A stretch of DNA of 64,000 nt from Pontibacter russatus (lineage in GTDB: Bacteria > Bacteroidota > Bacteroidia > Cytophagales > Hymenobacteraceae). Numbering within the stretch: the stretch's first letter is position 1; every line of letters begins with the position of its first letter. The notes under the pieces are model-generated. The model saw only the letters and a program-made list of their open reading frames with translations, did not search any database and had not been told where the DNA came from. The position numbers and the translations under genes were made by a program. Of this stretch, positions 33,109 through 41,560 are shown piece by piece. The stretch is from assembly GCF_009931655.1 (NCBI RefSeq), contig NZ_CP047984.1, positions 3,055,001 to 3,119,000 on the forward strand, written 5' to 3'.

Positions 33109-33321
33109 ATGGGAACGGCAGAAATAATAAAAGAAATAAAAAGGCTTCCAATGGACAAGAAACTAAAAATTGTCGAGCAAACATTGAAGTCAATCAGAGA
33201 AACCGAAAGCAAGAACCAGCTTGAAAGGGCAGCTGCAGCTTTGTGTGGCGATTATACAACCGACAAAGAACTAACAGCTCTGACCAGCCTTGACTTCGAA
33301 GATTTCTATGAAGCAAGGTGA
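33109..33321 (+). CDS. Antitoxin of a MazF-type module
   Basis: 70 residues from the ATG at 33109, which has AGGA just before it. An acidic helical protein (IKEIKRLPMDKKLKIVEQTL, ending TSLDFEDFYEAR). Genes of this kind are regularly found directly before MazF/PemK toxins in Bacteroidota; the C-terminal DFEDFYE segment is the likely toxin-binding part. It overlaps the toxin by 14 bases, the usual coupling of such pairs. It belongs to the AT-rich patch 32041-33660. Confidence 0.8.
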   Translation: MGTAEIIKEIKRLPMDKKLKIVEQTLKSIRETESKNQLERAAAALCGDYTTDKELTALTSLDFEDFYEAR

Positions 33322-33625
33322 GATATGGCTGCTTAACCTGGACCCAACAGTCGGTGCTGAAATCAAAAAGACAAGACCAGCCATTGTCGTCATTGACAAT
33401 GCTTTAGGCAAATTGCCCTTAAAAATAATCGTTCCGCTCACGGACTGGAAAGACAGGTATGCTATTGCGCCGTGGATGGTGAAAATAACACCTGATAAAA
33501 CCAATAACCTTTCCAAGCCATCCGCAGCAGACTGTTTCCAGGTGCGCTCCTTGTCAGAACTCCGCTTCGTCAAAAAAGTGGGTAAGCGCAAATCAGTTGG
33601 AAGAGATAAAGTCCGGATTAGCTAA
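33308..33625 (+). CDS. MazF/PemK-family endoribonuclease toxin
   Basis: 105 residues from the ATG at 33308 inside the antitoxin end. The family motif MKQGEIWLLNLDPTVGAEIK is followed by the conserved TRPAIVV (arginine of the active site) and IIVPLTDWKD (with the catalytic serine/threonine position T), then QVRSLSELRF. MazF toxins cut single-stranded mRNA at short sequences. Neutralised by the preceding antitoxin. Possibly intact and active; no frameshift is seen. Confidence 0.9.
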   Translation: MKQGEIWLLNLDPTVGAEIKKTRPAIVVIDNALGKLPLKIIVPLTDWKDRYAIAPWMVKITPDKTNNLSKPSAADCFQVRSLSELRFVKKVGKRKSVGRDKVRIS

Positions 33626-33750
33626 GGTTTTTTCCATAGAAGATTGAAGAAAAATCTACCCCAGCCAAGTTCATAAGCCATACTTCGGCTACGCCTCCCT
33701 CACCTTATATATAAGGCATTTAAAACAGAGCATTCTAAAAACGGATAACT

Positions 33751-34830
33751 ATGGAAAAGAAAGTAGGTGTGGGCCTGATTGGTTCGCAGTTTATTTCAAC
33801 AATTCATGCGGAAGCCTTGAAAAGAGTGGCTGATGCCGAGGTGCTGGCCGTCATGTCCCCTACAGAGGGAAACGCCAGAAAGTTCGCGGAGAAATTCAAC
33901 ATTCCCAACCAATTTACCAACCTGGACGACATGCTGGCCATGGACGAACTGGATATGATTGTGATTGGGGCCCCCAACTACCTCCACTGCGACATCACCC
34001 TGAAAATAGCCGAAGCAGGAAAGCATGTGGTGGTTGAAAAACCGCTTTGCATGAACCTGGAGGAAGCCGACCGGATGATAGCGGCCTGCAAAAAGGCCAA
34101 TGTAAAGCTGATGTACGCGGAAGAACTCTGCTTCACGCCAAAATATGTACGCCTGAAAGGCCTGCTGGATGAAGGCGCGCTGGGCAGGCCGGTATTGTTT
34201 AAGCAGTCGGAAAAACACGATGGCCCGCACGCCGACCATTTCTGGGATGTGGAAAGATCTGGCGGCGGGGTTACCATGGACATGGGCTGCCACGGCATAC
34301 AGTTTTTCCGGTGGCTGCACCCGGGTGTGCCCATTAAGTCTGTATATGCACAAATGAGCACGACGGTACACCAGGCGAAAACCAAGGGAGACGATAACGC
34401 CATTGTGATTCTGGAGTTTGAGGACGGGGTGGTGGCCATGATGGAAGAAAGCTGGACAAAGCTGGGCGGTATGGACGACAGGGCCGAGATACACGGCACG
34501 GAAGGCGTGGCCTATGCCGATGTACTGCAGGGCAACTCCATCCAGACCTACAGCAACAGGGGCGTGGGCTACGCAGTAGAAAAGGCAGGGAACACCGTGG
34601 GCTGGAGCTTTACCATGTATGAGGAAATCTGGAATTACGGTTTTCCGCAGGAGTTCGAGCATTTCGTGGACTGCGTGAAAAACGACAGGCAGCCGCTGGT
34701 AACCGGAGAGGACGGCAAAGCCGTGCTGGAAGTGATTTTCGCCGCCTACGAATCAGCCGGAACGGGAAGAAAAGTAGCATTGCCTTTTAAAACCGATGCT
34801 GAAAAACCCATCCGGCTTTGGAAAAATTAA
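33751..34830 (+). CDS. Gfo/Idh/MocA family oxidoreductase (cytoplasmic)
   Basis: 359 residues, no signal peptide. Rossmann domain (VGVGLIGSQFISTIHAEAL), family motif VVEKPLCMN (lysine of EKP), catalytic-region motif MDMGCHGIQFFRWLH. This is the NAD(P)-dependent sugar or inositol dehydrogenase class. A sugar-phosphate deaminase/isomerase and a PhyH dioxygenase follow on the same strand, which suggests a small catabolic cluster. Distinct from the Tat-exported member at 3881-5347. Confidence 0.9.
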   Translation: MEKKVGVGLIGSQFISTIHAEALKRVADAEVLAVMSPTEGNARKFAEKFNIPNQFTNLDDMLAMDELDMIVIGAPNYLHCDITLKIAEAGKHVVVEKPLCMNLEEADRMIAACKKANVKLMYAEELCFTPKYVRLKGLLDEGALGRPVLFKQSEKHDGPHADHFWDVERSGGGVTMDMGCHGIQFFRWLHPGVPIKSVYAQMSTTVHQAKTKGDDNAIVILEFEDGVVAMMEESWTKLGGMDDRAEIHGTEGVAYADVLQGNSIQTYSNRGVGYAVEKAGNTVGWSFTMYEEIWNYGFPQEFEHFVDCVKNDRQPLVTGEDGKAVLEVIFAAYESAGTGRKVALPFKTDAEKPIRLWKN

Positions 34831-34941
34831 GTCGGTATATATAATAACAAGGATGGCGTTTGCCTTCTCCACCGTTTCCAGGAGCGCACCAGGGGGTAAG
34901 GCATATTAACTCAAGTTACGATATAAAACAGCCCGTGTCTT

Positions 34942-35643
34942 ATGAACATCCAACACTTCAGGGATTATGAGGCCATGAGCGTTGCCGCTGCCCAAATGGT
35001 TTATGCGTCCATCCAAGCCAAACCCGACCTGCTGCTTTGCGCTGCAACTGGCAATTCGCCCACAGGCCTCTACCTGCAGCTGCAAAAGTACTATGCGGAA
35101 AGCAGGGAGGACTTCCAGGATTTGCGTGTGCTAAAGCTGGATGAGTGGGGCTGGCTCCACGCAGCGCATCCCGCCACCTGCGAATATTATCTGCAGAGAT
35201 ACCTTATCCGGCCGCTGGGCATAAGTAAGGAGCGGTATTTTGGATTTGATGCCAACACGAAAAACCCTGAGCAGGAGTGCGCAAGGGTGCAGGCCATACT
35301 GGCAGCGAATCAGCCAATCGGTATCTGCATTCTGGGCATGGGGGTGAACGGGCATATGGGGCTTAATGAACCCGCCGCGCAGCTGATTGACCACTGCCAT
35401 GTGGCGCAGCTGGCTGCCACCACGCTCCACCACGACATGGTATCCGATCTGGAGACGAAGCCGGCATATGGCCTTACCCTGGGCGTAAAAGATATTCTGG
35501 CTGCCCAGCATATCATCCTGCTGGTGGCAGGTGCAGGCAAGGAAAAGGCAACACAGGAACTACTTTCAGGAAGGATTACGAACGAATACCCGGCAACGCA
35601 TCTTTGGGCACATCAGAAAGTTGACTGCCTGGTGGTGGGATAA
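34942..35643 (+). CDS. Glucosamine/galactosamine-6-phosphate isomerase family protein
   Basis: 233 residues. NagB/AgaI-like fold: ATGNSPTGLY binds the phosphate, KLDEWGW carries the acidic residues, and GMGVNGHMGLNEPA contains the catalytic histidine. The asparagine before GH (rather than aspartate) is seen in galactosamine-6-phosphate isomerases and some glucosamine-6-phosphate deaminases. It converts an amino-sugar phosphate into the keto-hexose phosphate plus ammonia. Its neighbours point to sugar use; the exact sugar is not certain. Confidence 0.88.
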   Translation: MNIQHFRDYEAMSVAAAQMVYASIQAKPDLLLCAATGNSPTGLYLQLQKYYAESREDFQDLRVLKLDEWGWLHAAHPATCEYYLQRYLIRPLGISKERYFGFDANTKNPEQECARVQAILAANQPIGICILGMGVNGHMGLNEPAAQLIDHCHVAQLAATTLHHDMVSDLETKPAYGLTLGVKDILAAQHIILLVAGAGKEKATQELLSGRITNEYPATHLWAHQKVDCLVVG

Positions 35644-35759
35644 CCTGATTCGCTTGTTCAACGGGTTTTCGCCTACGAACCCATTGTGTGGCAAAGAGGG
35701 TATATGGGAGCGCATGCTGCTTAAAGGCAGAAAAGTGTATAAGTAGTTTTTCCCAGCAT

Positions 35760-36548
35760 ATGAAACAGGCGCTTGATAAAGGTCAGATAGAGCAATTCAT
35801 ACAGCACGGCTATGTAAGGCTCGATAACGCTTTCCCCCGCAGCCTGGCAGAGGAAGGACGCAACATCCTGTGGAAAGACACCGGCTGCAACCCCGACGAC
35901 CCGGCAACCTGGACACAGCCCGTGGTGCGGCTCGGTGATTATACCCAAGAGCCTTTCGACAAAGCCGTGAACACGCCTTTGCTTCACGCTGCTTTCGATC
36001 AGTTGGTTGGCGCAGGAAGATGGCTTCCCCGCCATAGCCTCGGTACGTTCCCCGTTCGCTTTCCGAGCGCGGATGATCCGGGAGATGCCGGCTGGCATGT
36101 GGACGCGAGTTTTCCGGGGGCAGACCCGGCTGATGTTTTCTCGGCGCGGGTGAACATAAACTCGAAAGGGAGGGCGCTGCTGATGCTGTTCCTTTTCTCG
36201 GATGTAGCGGAGCGGGAGGCGCCCACCCGCATCCGGGCAGGCTCGCACCTGGATGTGGCCCGCCTCCTGGCCCCGCACGGAGCCGCAGGCCTGTCGTTTA
36301 TGGGGCTGGCCGACCAGCTATATATAACCGCCGGCAGGCAGGAGGTACTGGCCACCGGCGAGGCAGGCACCGTTTACCTGTGTCATCCCTTTCTGGCGCA
36401 CGCAGCGCAGGCGCACCACGGCCAAGCGCCCCGGTTCATGGCGCAGCCCCCGCTTCTTCCGGCGGGAGAATTTAGGCTTAACCGGTCAGACGCCGCTTAC
36501 TCACCCATGGAAATAGCCATCCGGAAGGGAATCGGGTTAGGAGAGTGA
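35760..36548 (+). CDS. PhyH-family Fe(II)/2-oxoglutarate dioxygenase
   Basis: 262 residues from the ATG at 35760. The jelly-roll iron site is visible as WHVDASFPG (HxD) with a distal histidine in LCHPFLAHAAQAHHG and an arginine in PRFMAQP for 2-oxoglutarate. The PhyH N-terminal helix (IEQFIQHGYVRLDNAF) is typical. Family members hydroxylate small lipids, amino acids or secondary metabolites; the substrate here is unknown. The 116-base gap from the sugar isomerase makes co-transcription likely. Confidence 0.85.
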   Translation: MKQALDKGQIEQFIQHGYVRLDNAFPRSLAEEGRNILWKDTGCNPDDPATWTQPVVRLGDYTQEPFDKAVNTPLLHAAFDQLVGAGRWLPRHSLGTFPVRFPSADDPGDAGWHVDASFPGADPADVFSARVNINSKGRALLMLFLFSDVAEREAPTRIRAGSHLDVARLLAPHGAAGLSFMGLADQLYITAGRQEVLATGEAGTVYLCHPFLAHAAQAHHGQAPRFMAQPPLLPAGEFRLNRSDAAYSPMEIAIRKGIGLGE

Positions 36549-36637
36549 CTCCTGCGCCATATAGGCATTGCCCTTTTCTCATCCCCCATATACCATATAT
36601 AATGGCCGCACCCGCTGGCTTCTACAGGCAAACCCCT

Positions 36638-36645
36638 TATATTTG
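36638..36645 (+). promoter_or_regulatory. -7 promoter element of purN
   Basis: TATATTTG matches TAnnTTTG and lies 24 bases before the TTG start at 36670. It makes the earlier in-frame ATG at 36568 impossible as a start. Confidence 0.65.
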
Positions 36646-36669
36646 CGTTTTCATGACACGTGCATCCTT

Positions 36670-37275
36670 TTGAAACGACCAGACAAGAAAAATATAGTCA
36701 TCTTCGCCTCGGGTTCGGGGAGCAACGCCCAGCGCCTGCTGGAGCACTTTGAGCACCACCCCAGTATTCGTGTGGCCGCCCTGTTCTCCAATAACCCGAA
36801 AGCCTATGCCCTCGAAAGAGCCGAGACCTACCGCGTCCCGGCTTTTTTGTTTAACAGGGAAGACTTCTACCACTCCGACAAGGTGCTGGAGCAGCTACGG
36901 CAGTTCGAGCCCGACCTGATTGTGCTGGCCGGTTTTCTGTGGCTGGTGCCCCAAAACCTGCTCCGGGCGTTCCCCAACCGTATCATCAACATACACCCGG
37001 CGCTGCTGCCCCAATACGGTGGCAAGGGCATGCACGGCCGGCATGTACATGCGGCTGTGGTGCAGGCGGGCGAGCCCGAGTCGGGCATCACCATCCACTA
37101 TATAAACGAGGAGTATGACAAAGGCACGTTCATCCTGCAGGAGCGCTGCCCGGTGCTCCCCGGCGACACACCCGAGGCCCTGGCCGCCCGCGTACTGCAA
37201 CTGGAGCACCGGCACCTGCCGCTGGTGGTAGAGCAGCTGCTGACAGAGCAGGATCAACAGGAAAAGAAAGACTAA
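36670..37275 (+). CDS. purN: Phosphoribosylglycinamide formyltransferase PurN
   Basis: 201 residues from a TTG at 36670, chosen because the promoter lies just upstream and the family begins at KNIVIFASGSGSN. Motifs: GSGSNAQRLLEHF (phosphate binding), NIHPALLPQYGGKGMHG with catalytic Asn and His, and the conserved aspartate in EEYDKGTFI. It transfers the formyl group from 10-formyltetrahydrofolate to GAR in purine synthesis. purH follows after 18 bases, so the two form an operon. Confidence 0.92.
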   Translation: MKRPDKKNIVIFASGSGSNAQRLLEHFEHHPSIRVAALFSNNPKAYALERAETYRVPAFLFNREDFYHSDKVLEQLRQFEPDLIVLAGFLWLVPQNLLRAFPNRIINIHPALLPQYGGKGMHGRHVHAAVVQAGEPESGITIHYINEEYDKGTFILQERCPVLPGDTPEALAARVLQLEHRHLPLVVEQLLTEQDQQEKKD

Positions 37276-37293
37276 ACTTAAACAGCCATACCC

Positions 37294-38817
37294 ATGCAAC
37301 CCGTTAAAATCAAATCCGCACTCATCTCTGTTTATTATAAAGACCGCCTGGAGCCGCTGGTGGAGCTTCTGAAGCAGCACAACGTGACCATCTACTCCAC
37401 GGGCGGCACGCAGACCTTCCTGGAAGAGCAGGGCGCCAAAGTGGTGGCCGTGGAGGACCTGACCGCGTACCCGTCTATCTTCGGGGGCCGGGTGAAGACG
37501 CTGCACCCGAAAGTGTTCGGCGGCATCCTGCACCGCCGCGACAACGAAAGCGACCTTTCTGAGAGAGAGAAGTTCGAGATCCCGCCCATCGACCTGGTGG
37601 TGGTGGATTTATATCCCTTTGAGGAAACGGTGGTCTCCGGCGCTTCGGAGGCAGACGTCATTGAGAAGATCGACATCGGCGGCATCTCCCTGATCCGGGC
37701 GGCGGCCAAGAATTTCAAGGATGTGCTGATTGTCTCGTCGCGCGACCAGTACGGCGAGGTGGTGGAACTGCTGCAGACCAAGGACGGCGCCACGGATATA
37801 GAAGACCGCAAGCGCTTCGCGGCCAAAGCCTTTGACGTCTCCTCGCACTACGACACGCACATTTTCAACTACATGAACTCGGGCGAAGAGAACCCTGTGT
37901 TCAAGCAGAGCCTGCGCCAGAGCACGCCGCTGCGCTACGGCGAGAACCCGCACCAGAAAGGCACTTTCTACGGCAGGCTGGAAGACCTCTTCGAGCAACT
38001 GAACGGCAAGCAGCTGTCCTACAACAACCTGGTGGACGTGGATGCCGCCGTGGCCCTGGGTGCCGAGTTTGAGGAACCGACCGTGGCAATCCTGAAGCAC
38101 ACCAACGCCTGCGGCTGCGCCACCGCCGACACCATCAAGGAAGCCTACCTGCTGGCGCTCTCGTCTGACCCGGTGTCTGCCTTTGGCGGCGTGATCATCG
38201 CGAACAGAACCATTGACCTGGGCACGGCCGAAGAACTGAACAAGCTGTTTTTCGAGGTGCTCATCGCCCCGGAGTATGATGCCGACGCGCTGGAAGTGCT
38301 GCGCTCGAAGAAAAACCGCATCCTGCTGAAGCAGAAGGAGGTGGAATTGCCGAAGAAGCTGTTCAAAACCCTGCTGAACGGCGTGATTGAGCAGGACAAG
38401 GACCTGGCCACAGAGACAGAAGCCGATTTCAAAACCGCCACGAAGCGCGAGCCGACGGCCCAGGAGAAAAAAGCGCTGGTGTTTGCCGCCAAGGTCTGCA
38501 AGCACACCAAGTCGAACACCATTGTGCTGGCCACCGACAAGATGATGTACGCCAGTGGCGTGGGACAGACCTCCCGCGTGGATGCCCTGCGCCAGGCCAT
38601 CGAGAAAGCCCGCAGTTTCGGCTTTGACCTGAGCCAGACGGTAATGGCCTCCGACGCGTTCTTCCCCTTCCCGGACTGCGTGGAGATTGCGGACCAGGCG
38701 GGCATCAAAGCCGTGGTGCAGCCCGGCGGCTCCATCAAAGACCAGGACTCCATTGCCTACTGCGACGCACACAACATGGCGATGGTGATGACAGGCGTGC
38801 GCCACTTCAAGCATTAA
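37294..38817 (+). CDS. purH: Bifunctional AICAR transformylase/IMP cyclohydrolase PurH
   Basis: 507 residues. The N-terminal IMP cyclohydrolase (ALISVYYKDRLEPLV, YSTGGTQTFL, FGGRVKTLHPKVFGGIL) and C-terminal AICAR transformylase (LRYGENPHQKGTFYG, ILKHTNACGCATA with catalytic Lys-His, DAFFPFPDCVE, VQPGGSIKDQD) are complete. It catalyses the last two steps to IMP. Slightly shorter than the roughly 520 residues usual elsewhere. A strong terminator ends the purN-purH unit. Confidence 0.97.
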   Translation: MQPVKIKSALISVYYKDRLEPLVELLKQHNVTIYSTGGTQTFLEEQGAKVVAVEDLTAYPSIFGGRVKTLHPKVFGGILHRRDNESDLSEREKFEIPPIDLVVVDLYPFEETVVSGASEADVIEKIDIGGISLIRAAAKNFKDVLIVSSRDQYGEVVELLQTKDGATDIEDRKRFAAKAFDVSSHYDTHIFNYMNSGEENPVFKQSLRQSTPLRYGENPHQKGTFYGRLEDLFEQLNGKQLSYNNLVDVDAAVALGAEFEEPTVAILKHTNACGCATADTIKEAYLLALSSDPVSAFGGVIIANRTIDLGTAEELNKLFFEVLIAPEYDADALEVLRSKKNRILLKQKEVELPKKLFKTLLNGVIEQDKDLATETEADFKTATKREPTAQEKKALVFAAKVCKHTKSNTIVLATDKMMYASGVGQTSRVDALRQAIEKARSFGFDLSQTVMASDAFFPFPDCVEIADQAGIKAVVQPGGSIKDQDSIAYCDAHNMAMVMTGVRHFKH

Positions 38818-38839
38818 GCTTTAACTCCTGCTATATATA

Positions 38840-38874
38840 AAATCCCCGGCACCGCAAAAGGCCGGGGATTTTTG
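38840..38874 (+). terminator. Intrinsic terminator after purH
   Basis: AAATCCCCGGC (38840-38850) pairs exactly with GCCGGGGATTT (38861-38871), followed by TTG. The loop is 10 bases. Confidence 0.9.
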
Positions 38875-39135
38875 TACCTTTCCTGAAGGCCTGACTGACC
38901 AGCAATTTGAAGATAAACGGGAGTATATTCAATTTCCTTATATAGGCACTCGTTATATAAACTCCTGTATAAACTTGTATGCGCCAGGCTGGCCTGCAGA
39001 AAACTTTATATTTTACACGCTTTGGGTGGCGCATTATTAATTCCGCTGAATTTCACTAATTTTGCTGCAAGTTTCTGATTAGAAATATTGTATATCTAAA
39101 ATATAATTGGGCACAGTTTCGCCTGCACCTCCACA

Positions 39136-40161
39136 ATGGGACTATTCAACTTCTTAACCAGTGATATAGCGATTGACCTTGGTACTGCCAATACCCTGAT
39201 CATACATAACGATAAAATAGTTGTAGACGAACCTTCCATCATCGCAGTAGACCGCACCACGGGCAAAGTGCTCGCCATCGGCCGCCAGGCGATGCAGATG
39301 CACGAAAAAACCCACGAGAACATCAAGACCATCCGCCCGCTGAAAGACGGGGTGATCGCCGACTTCCACGCGGCCGAGGAGATGATACGGGGCATGATCA
39401 AGATGATCGACACGGGCCGCCGCCTGTTCCAGCCGTCGCACCGCATGGTGATTTGCATTCCTTCGGGCATCACGGAGGTGGAGAAGCGCGCGGTGCGCGA
39501 CTCGGCCCAGCATGCCGGCGCCAAGGAGGTGTGGATGATTCAGGAACCCATGGCCGCGGCCATTGGCATCGGCATTGACGTGGAGCAGCCCATCGGCTCT
39601 ATGATTGTGGACATCGGCGGGGGTACCACCGAGATTGCCGTGGTGGCGCTCTCGGGTATTGTCTGCGACCAGTCCATCCGCATTGCGGGCGACGTGTTCA
39701 CCAAGGACATCCTGGACTATATGCGCCGCCAGCACAACCTGCTGATAGGCGAGCGCTCTGCCGAGAAGATCAAGATTGAAGTGGGCGCGGCCCTCACCGA
39801 GATCGAGAACCCGCCTGCCGACTACGAAATACGCGGACGCGACCTGATGACAGGCATCCCGAAGGTAATCAAGGTCACCTACCAGGAAATCGCCATCGCG
39901 CTGGATAAGTCTGTTTCTAAGATTGAAGAGGCCGTGCTGAAGGCCCTGGAGATTGCCCCGCCCGAGCTTTCTGCCGACATATATGACAACGGCATCCACC
40001 TGACGGGCGGCGGCGCGCTGCTGCGCGGCCTGGACAAGCGCCTGGCCGCCAAAACGAAGCTGCCCATCCACATTGCCGAGGACCCATTAAGAGCCGTGGT
40101 GCGGGGCACAGGGGCCGCCATCAAGAACATCGAAGGATTTAAGAACGTGCTGCTGACGTAA
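39136..40161 (+). CDS. mreB: Rod-shape determining actin-like protein MreB
   Basis: 341 residues, full length. Actin-fold motifs: IAIDLGTANTLI (phosphate 1), IVDIGGGTTEIAVV (phosphate 2) and LTGGGALLRGLDKRL (adenosine). MreB filaments on the cytoplasmic side of the inner membrane guide cell-wall synthesis. First gene of an unbroken mreB-mreC-mreD-mrdA-rodA set with gaps of 9 bases or overlaps. The 260 bases upstream hold TATATA words and an AT-rich promoter region; no perfect TAnnTTTG was located. Confidence 0.97.
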   Translation: MGLFNFLTSDIAIDLGTANTLIIHNDKIVVDEPSIIAVDRTTGKVLAIGRQAMQMHEKTHENIKTIRPLKDGVIADFHAAEEMIRGMIKMIDTGRRLFQPSHRMVICIPSGITEVEKRAVRDSAQHAGAKEVWMIQEPMAAAIGIGIDVEQPIGSMIVDIGGGTTEIAVVALSGIVCDQSIRIAGDVFTKDILDYMRRQHNLLIGERSAEKIKIEVGAALTEIENPPADYEIRGRDLMTGIPKVIKVTYQEIAIALDKSVSKIEEAVLKALEIAPPELSADIYDNGIHLTGGGALLRGLDKRLAAKTKLPIHIAEDPLRAVVRGTGAAIKNIEGFKNVLLT

Positions 40162-40170
40162 CAGGACTTC

Positions 40171-41037
40171 ATGCGGAATCTTTTTGCATTTATATACCGG
40201 TTCCGTGCGTTCCTCGTGTTTGTGTTGCTGGAGGTGCTGTGCGTGTACCTGATCGTGCGGTATAACACGTACCAGGGTGCCGCGTTCTTCAACTCTGCCA
40301 ACAAGTATGTGGGGCAGGTGCTGGAGTACCAGCGGGGCATCACCGACTACTTCCGGCTAAGCTCCGTCAACAACACGCTGGCCCGCGAGAACGCGGAGCT
40401 GCGCAGGGAACTGATGCAGTACCGCGTGCAGCAGGAGTCTGACAGCACCGCAGCCCTGGACACCACCCTTTACCTTGCCTCCGACACCAGCCGCACGGCG
40501 CCCTACCTGCTGCACGCGGGCCGGGTCATCAACAACTCCGTGCGCCGCATGAACAACTACCTGACGCTTGCCATCGGCTCGGCCGACGGCGTGGAGCCGG
40601 GCATGGGCGTGATTTCGCCCGACGGCGTGGTGGGCCGCGTGAAGACGGTGTCCGAGCATTACGCCACGGTTACCTCTGTGCTGCACTCCCAGATGCTGGT
40701 TTCCGCCAAAATCAAGAAAGACGACACCTTCGGCACCATCAAATGGACCGGCGGCGACTACCGCACCGCGATGCTCGAGTACATCCCGCTGCACGTGCAT
40801 CCCGAGGAAGGCGACACGGTGGTGACGAGCGGTTTCAACACGGTGTTTCCGGAGGGCATCCCGGTGGGCACCATCGCCTCGGTGGAGAAGGAGCAGGACA
40901 AGAGCTTTTACACGATAAAGGTGCGGCTGGCGGTCGACTTTGCGCAGCTGTCTTATGTGTACGTGGTGGAGAACACGACCATGTACGAGCGGGAGAATTT
41001 AGAACAACAAGCAGGCGTGGTGACGGATGATCAGTAG
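40171..41037 (+). CDS. mreC: Rod-shape determining protein MreC
   Basis: 288 residues: one N-terminal membrane helix (FLVFVLLEVLCVYLIV), a coiled coil (VNNTLARENAELRRELMQYR) and the periplasmic beta-barrel MreC domain (GVEPGMGVISPDGVVGRVKT, EGDTVVTSGFNTVFPEGIPV). It connects MreB to PBP2-RodA in the elongasome. It overlaps mreD by 11 bases. Confidence 0.95.
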   Translation: MRNLFAFIYRFRAFLVFVLLEVLCVYLIVRYNTYQGAAFFNSANKYVGQVLEYQRGITDYFRLSSVNNTLARENAELRRELMQYRVQQESDSTAALDTTLYLASDTSRTAPYLLHAGRVINNSVRRMNNYLTLAIGSADGVEPGMGVISPDGVVGRVKTVSEHYATVTSVLHSQMLVSAKIKKDDTFGTIKWTGGDYRTAMLEYIPLHVHPEEGDTVVTSGFNTVFPEGIPVGTIASVEKEQDKSFYTIKVRLAVDFAQLSYVYVVENTTMYERENLEQQAGVVTDDQ

Positions 41038-41560
41038 CTTTGGCATAAAATATATCCTACAGTTTTTTCTGTTCGTGGCGCTGCAGATTCTGCTGCTCGA
41101 CAACCTCGTGCTTTTCGGCACCGGCTTCTGCTTTGTATATGTGGCTTTCCTGCTGTTCCTCCCGCTGGGTATCAACAGGTTGTGGCTGCTGCTGCTCGGG
41201 TTCCTGGTTGGCTTCACGGTGGATATGTTTTACGACACAGTGGGCATACACGCCGCGGCAAGCGTGCTGCTGGCCTTTTTAAGGCCCCACGTATTGAACC
41301 TTCTGACGCCCCGCGATGGTTACGATACCAGTGATTCTGTTAACATACACGTGATGGGGTGGCGCTGGTTTCTGGCTTATTCGTTTACACTGATTCTGTT
41401 CCACCATGCGGCAGTTTTCTTCCTGGAAACAATCAACTTTCAGGCGGCTTTGTACACCCTGAGCAAGATTCTCCTCAGCACGCTTTTCACGGCTATTGTA
41501 ATGGTGATACTGCAACTCCTGTTCTTTTCGCCTAAACGGGAACGGATAGATTACCGATGA
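41027..41560 (+). CDS. mreD: Rod-shape determining protein MreD
   Basis: 177 residues, about five membrane helices (ILQFFLFVALQILLLDNLVL, LLLLGFLVGFTVDMFYDTVG). The GFTVDMFYDTVGIHA segment is the conserved part of MreD in Bacteroidota. An inner-membrane member of the elongasome; it overlaps mreC and overlaps the PBP2 start by four bases (ATGA). Confidence 0.93.
   Translation: MISSFGIKYILQFFLFVALQILLLDNLVLFGTGFCFVYVAFLLFLPLGINRLWLLLLGFLVGFTVDMFYDTVGIHAAASVLLAFLRPHVLNLLTPRDGYDTSDSVNIHVMGWRWFLAYSFTLILFHHAAVFFLETINFQAALYTLSKILLSTLFTAIVMVILQLLFFSPKRERIDYR

Noticed and set aside
37609..38814. 401-codon minus-strand frame opposite purH
   Set aside because: Antisense shadow of purH.
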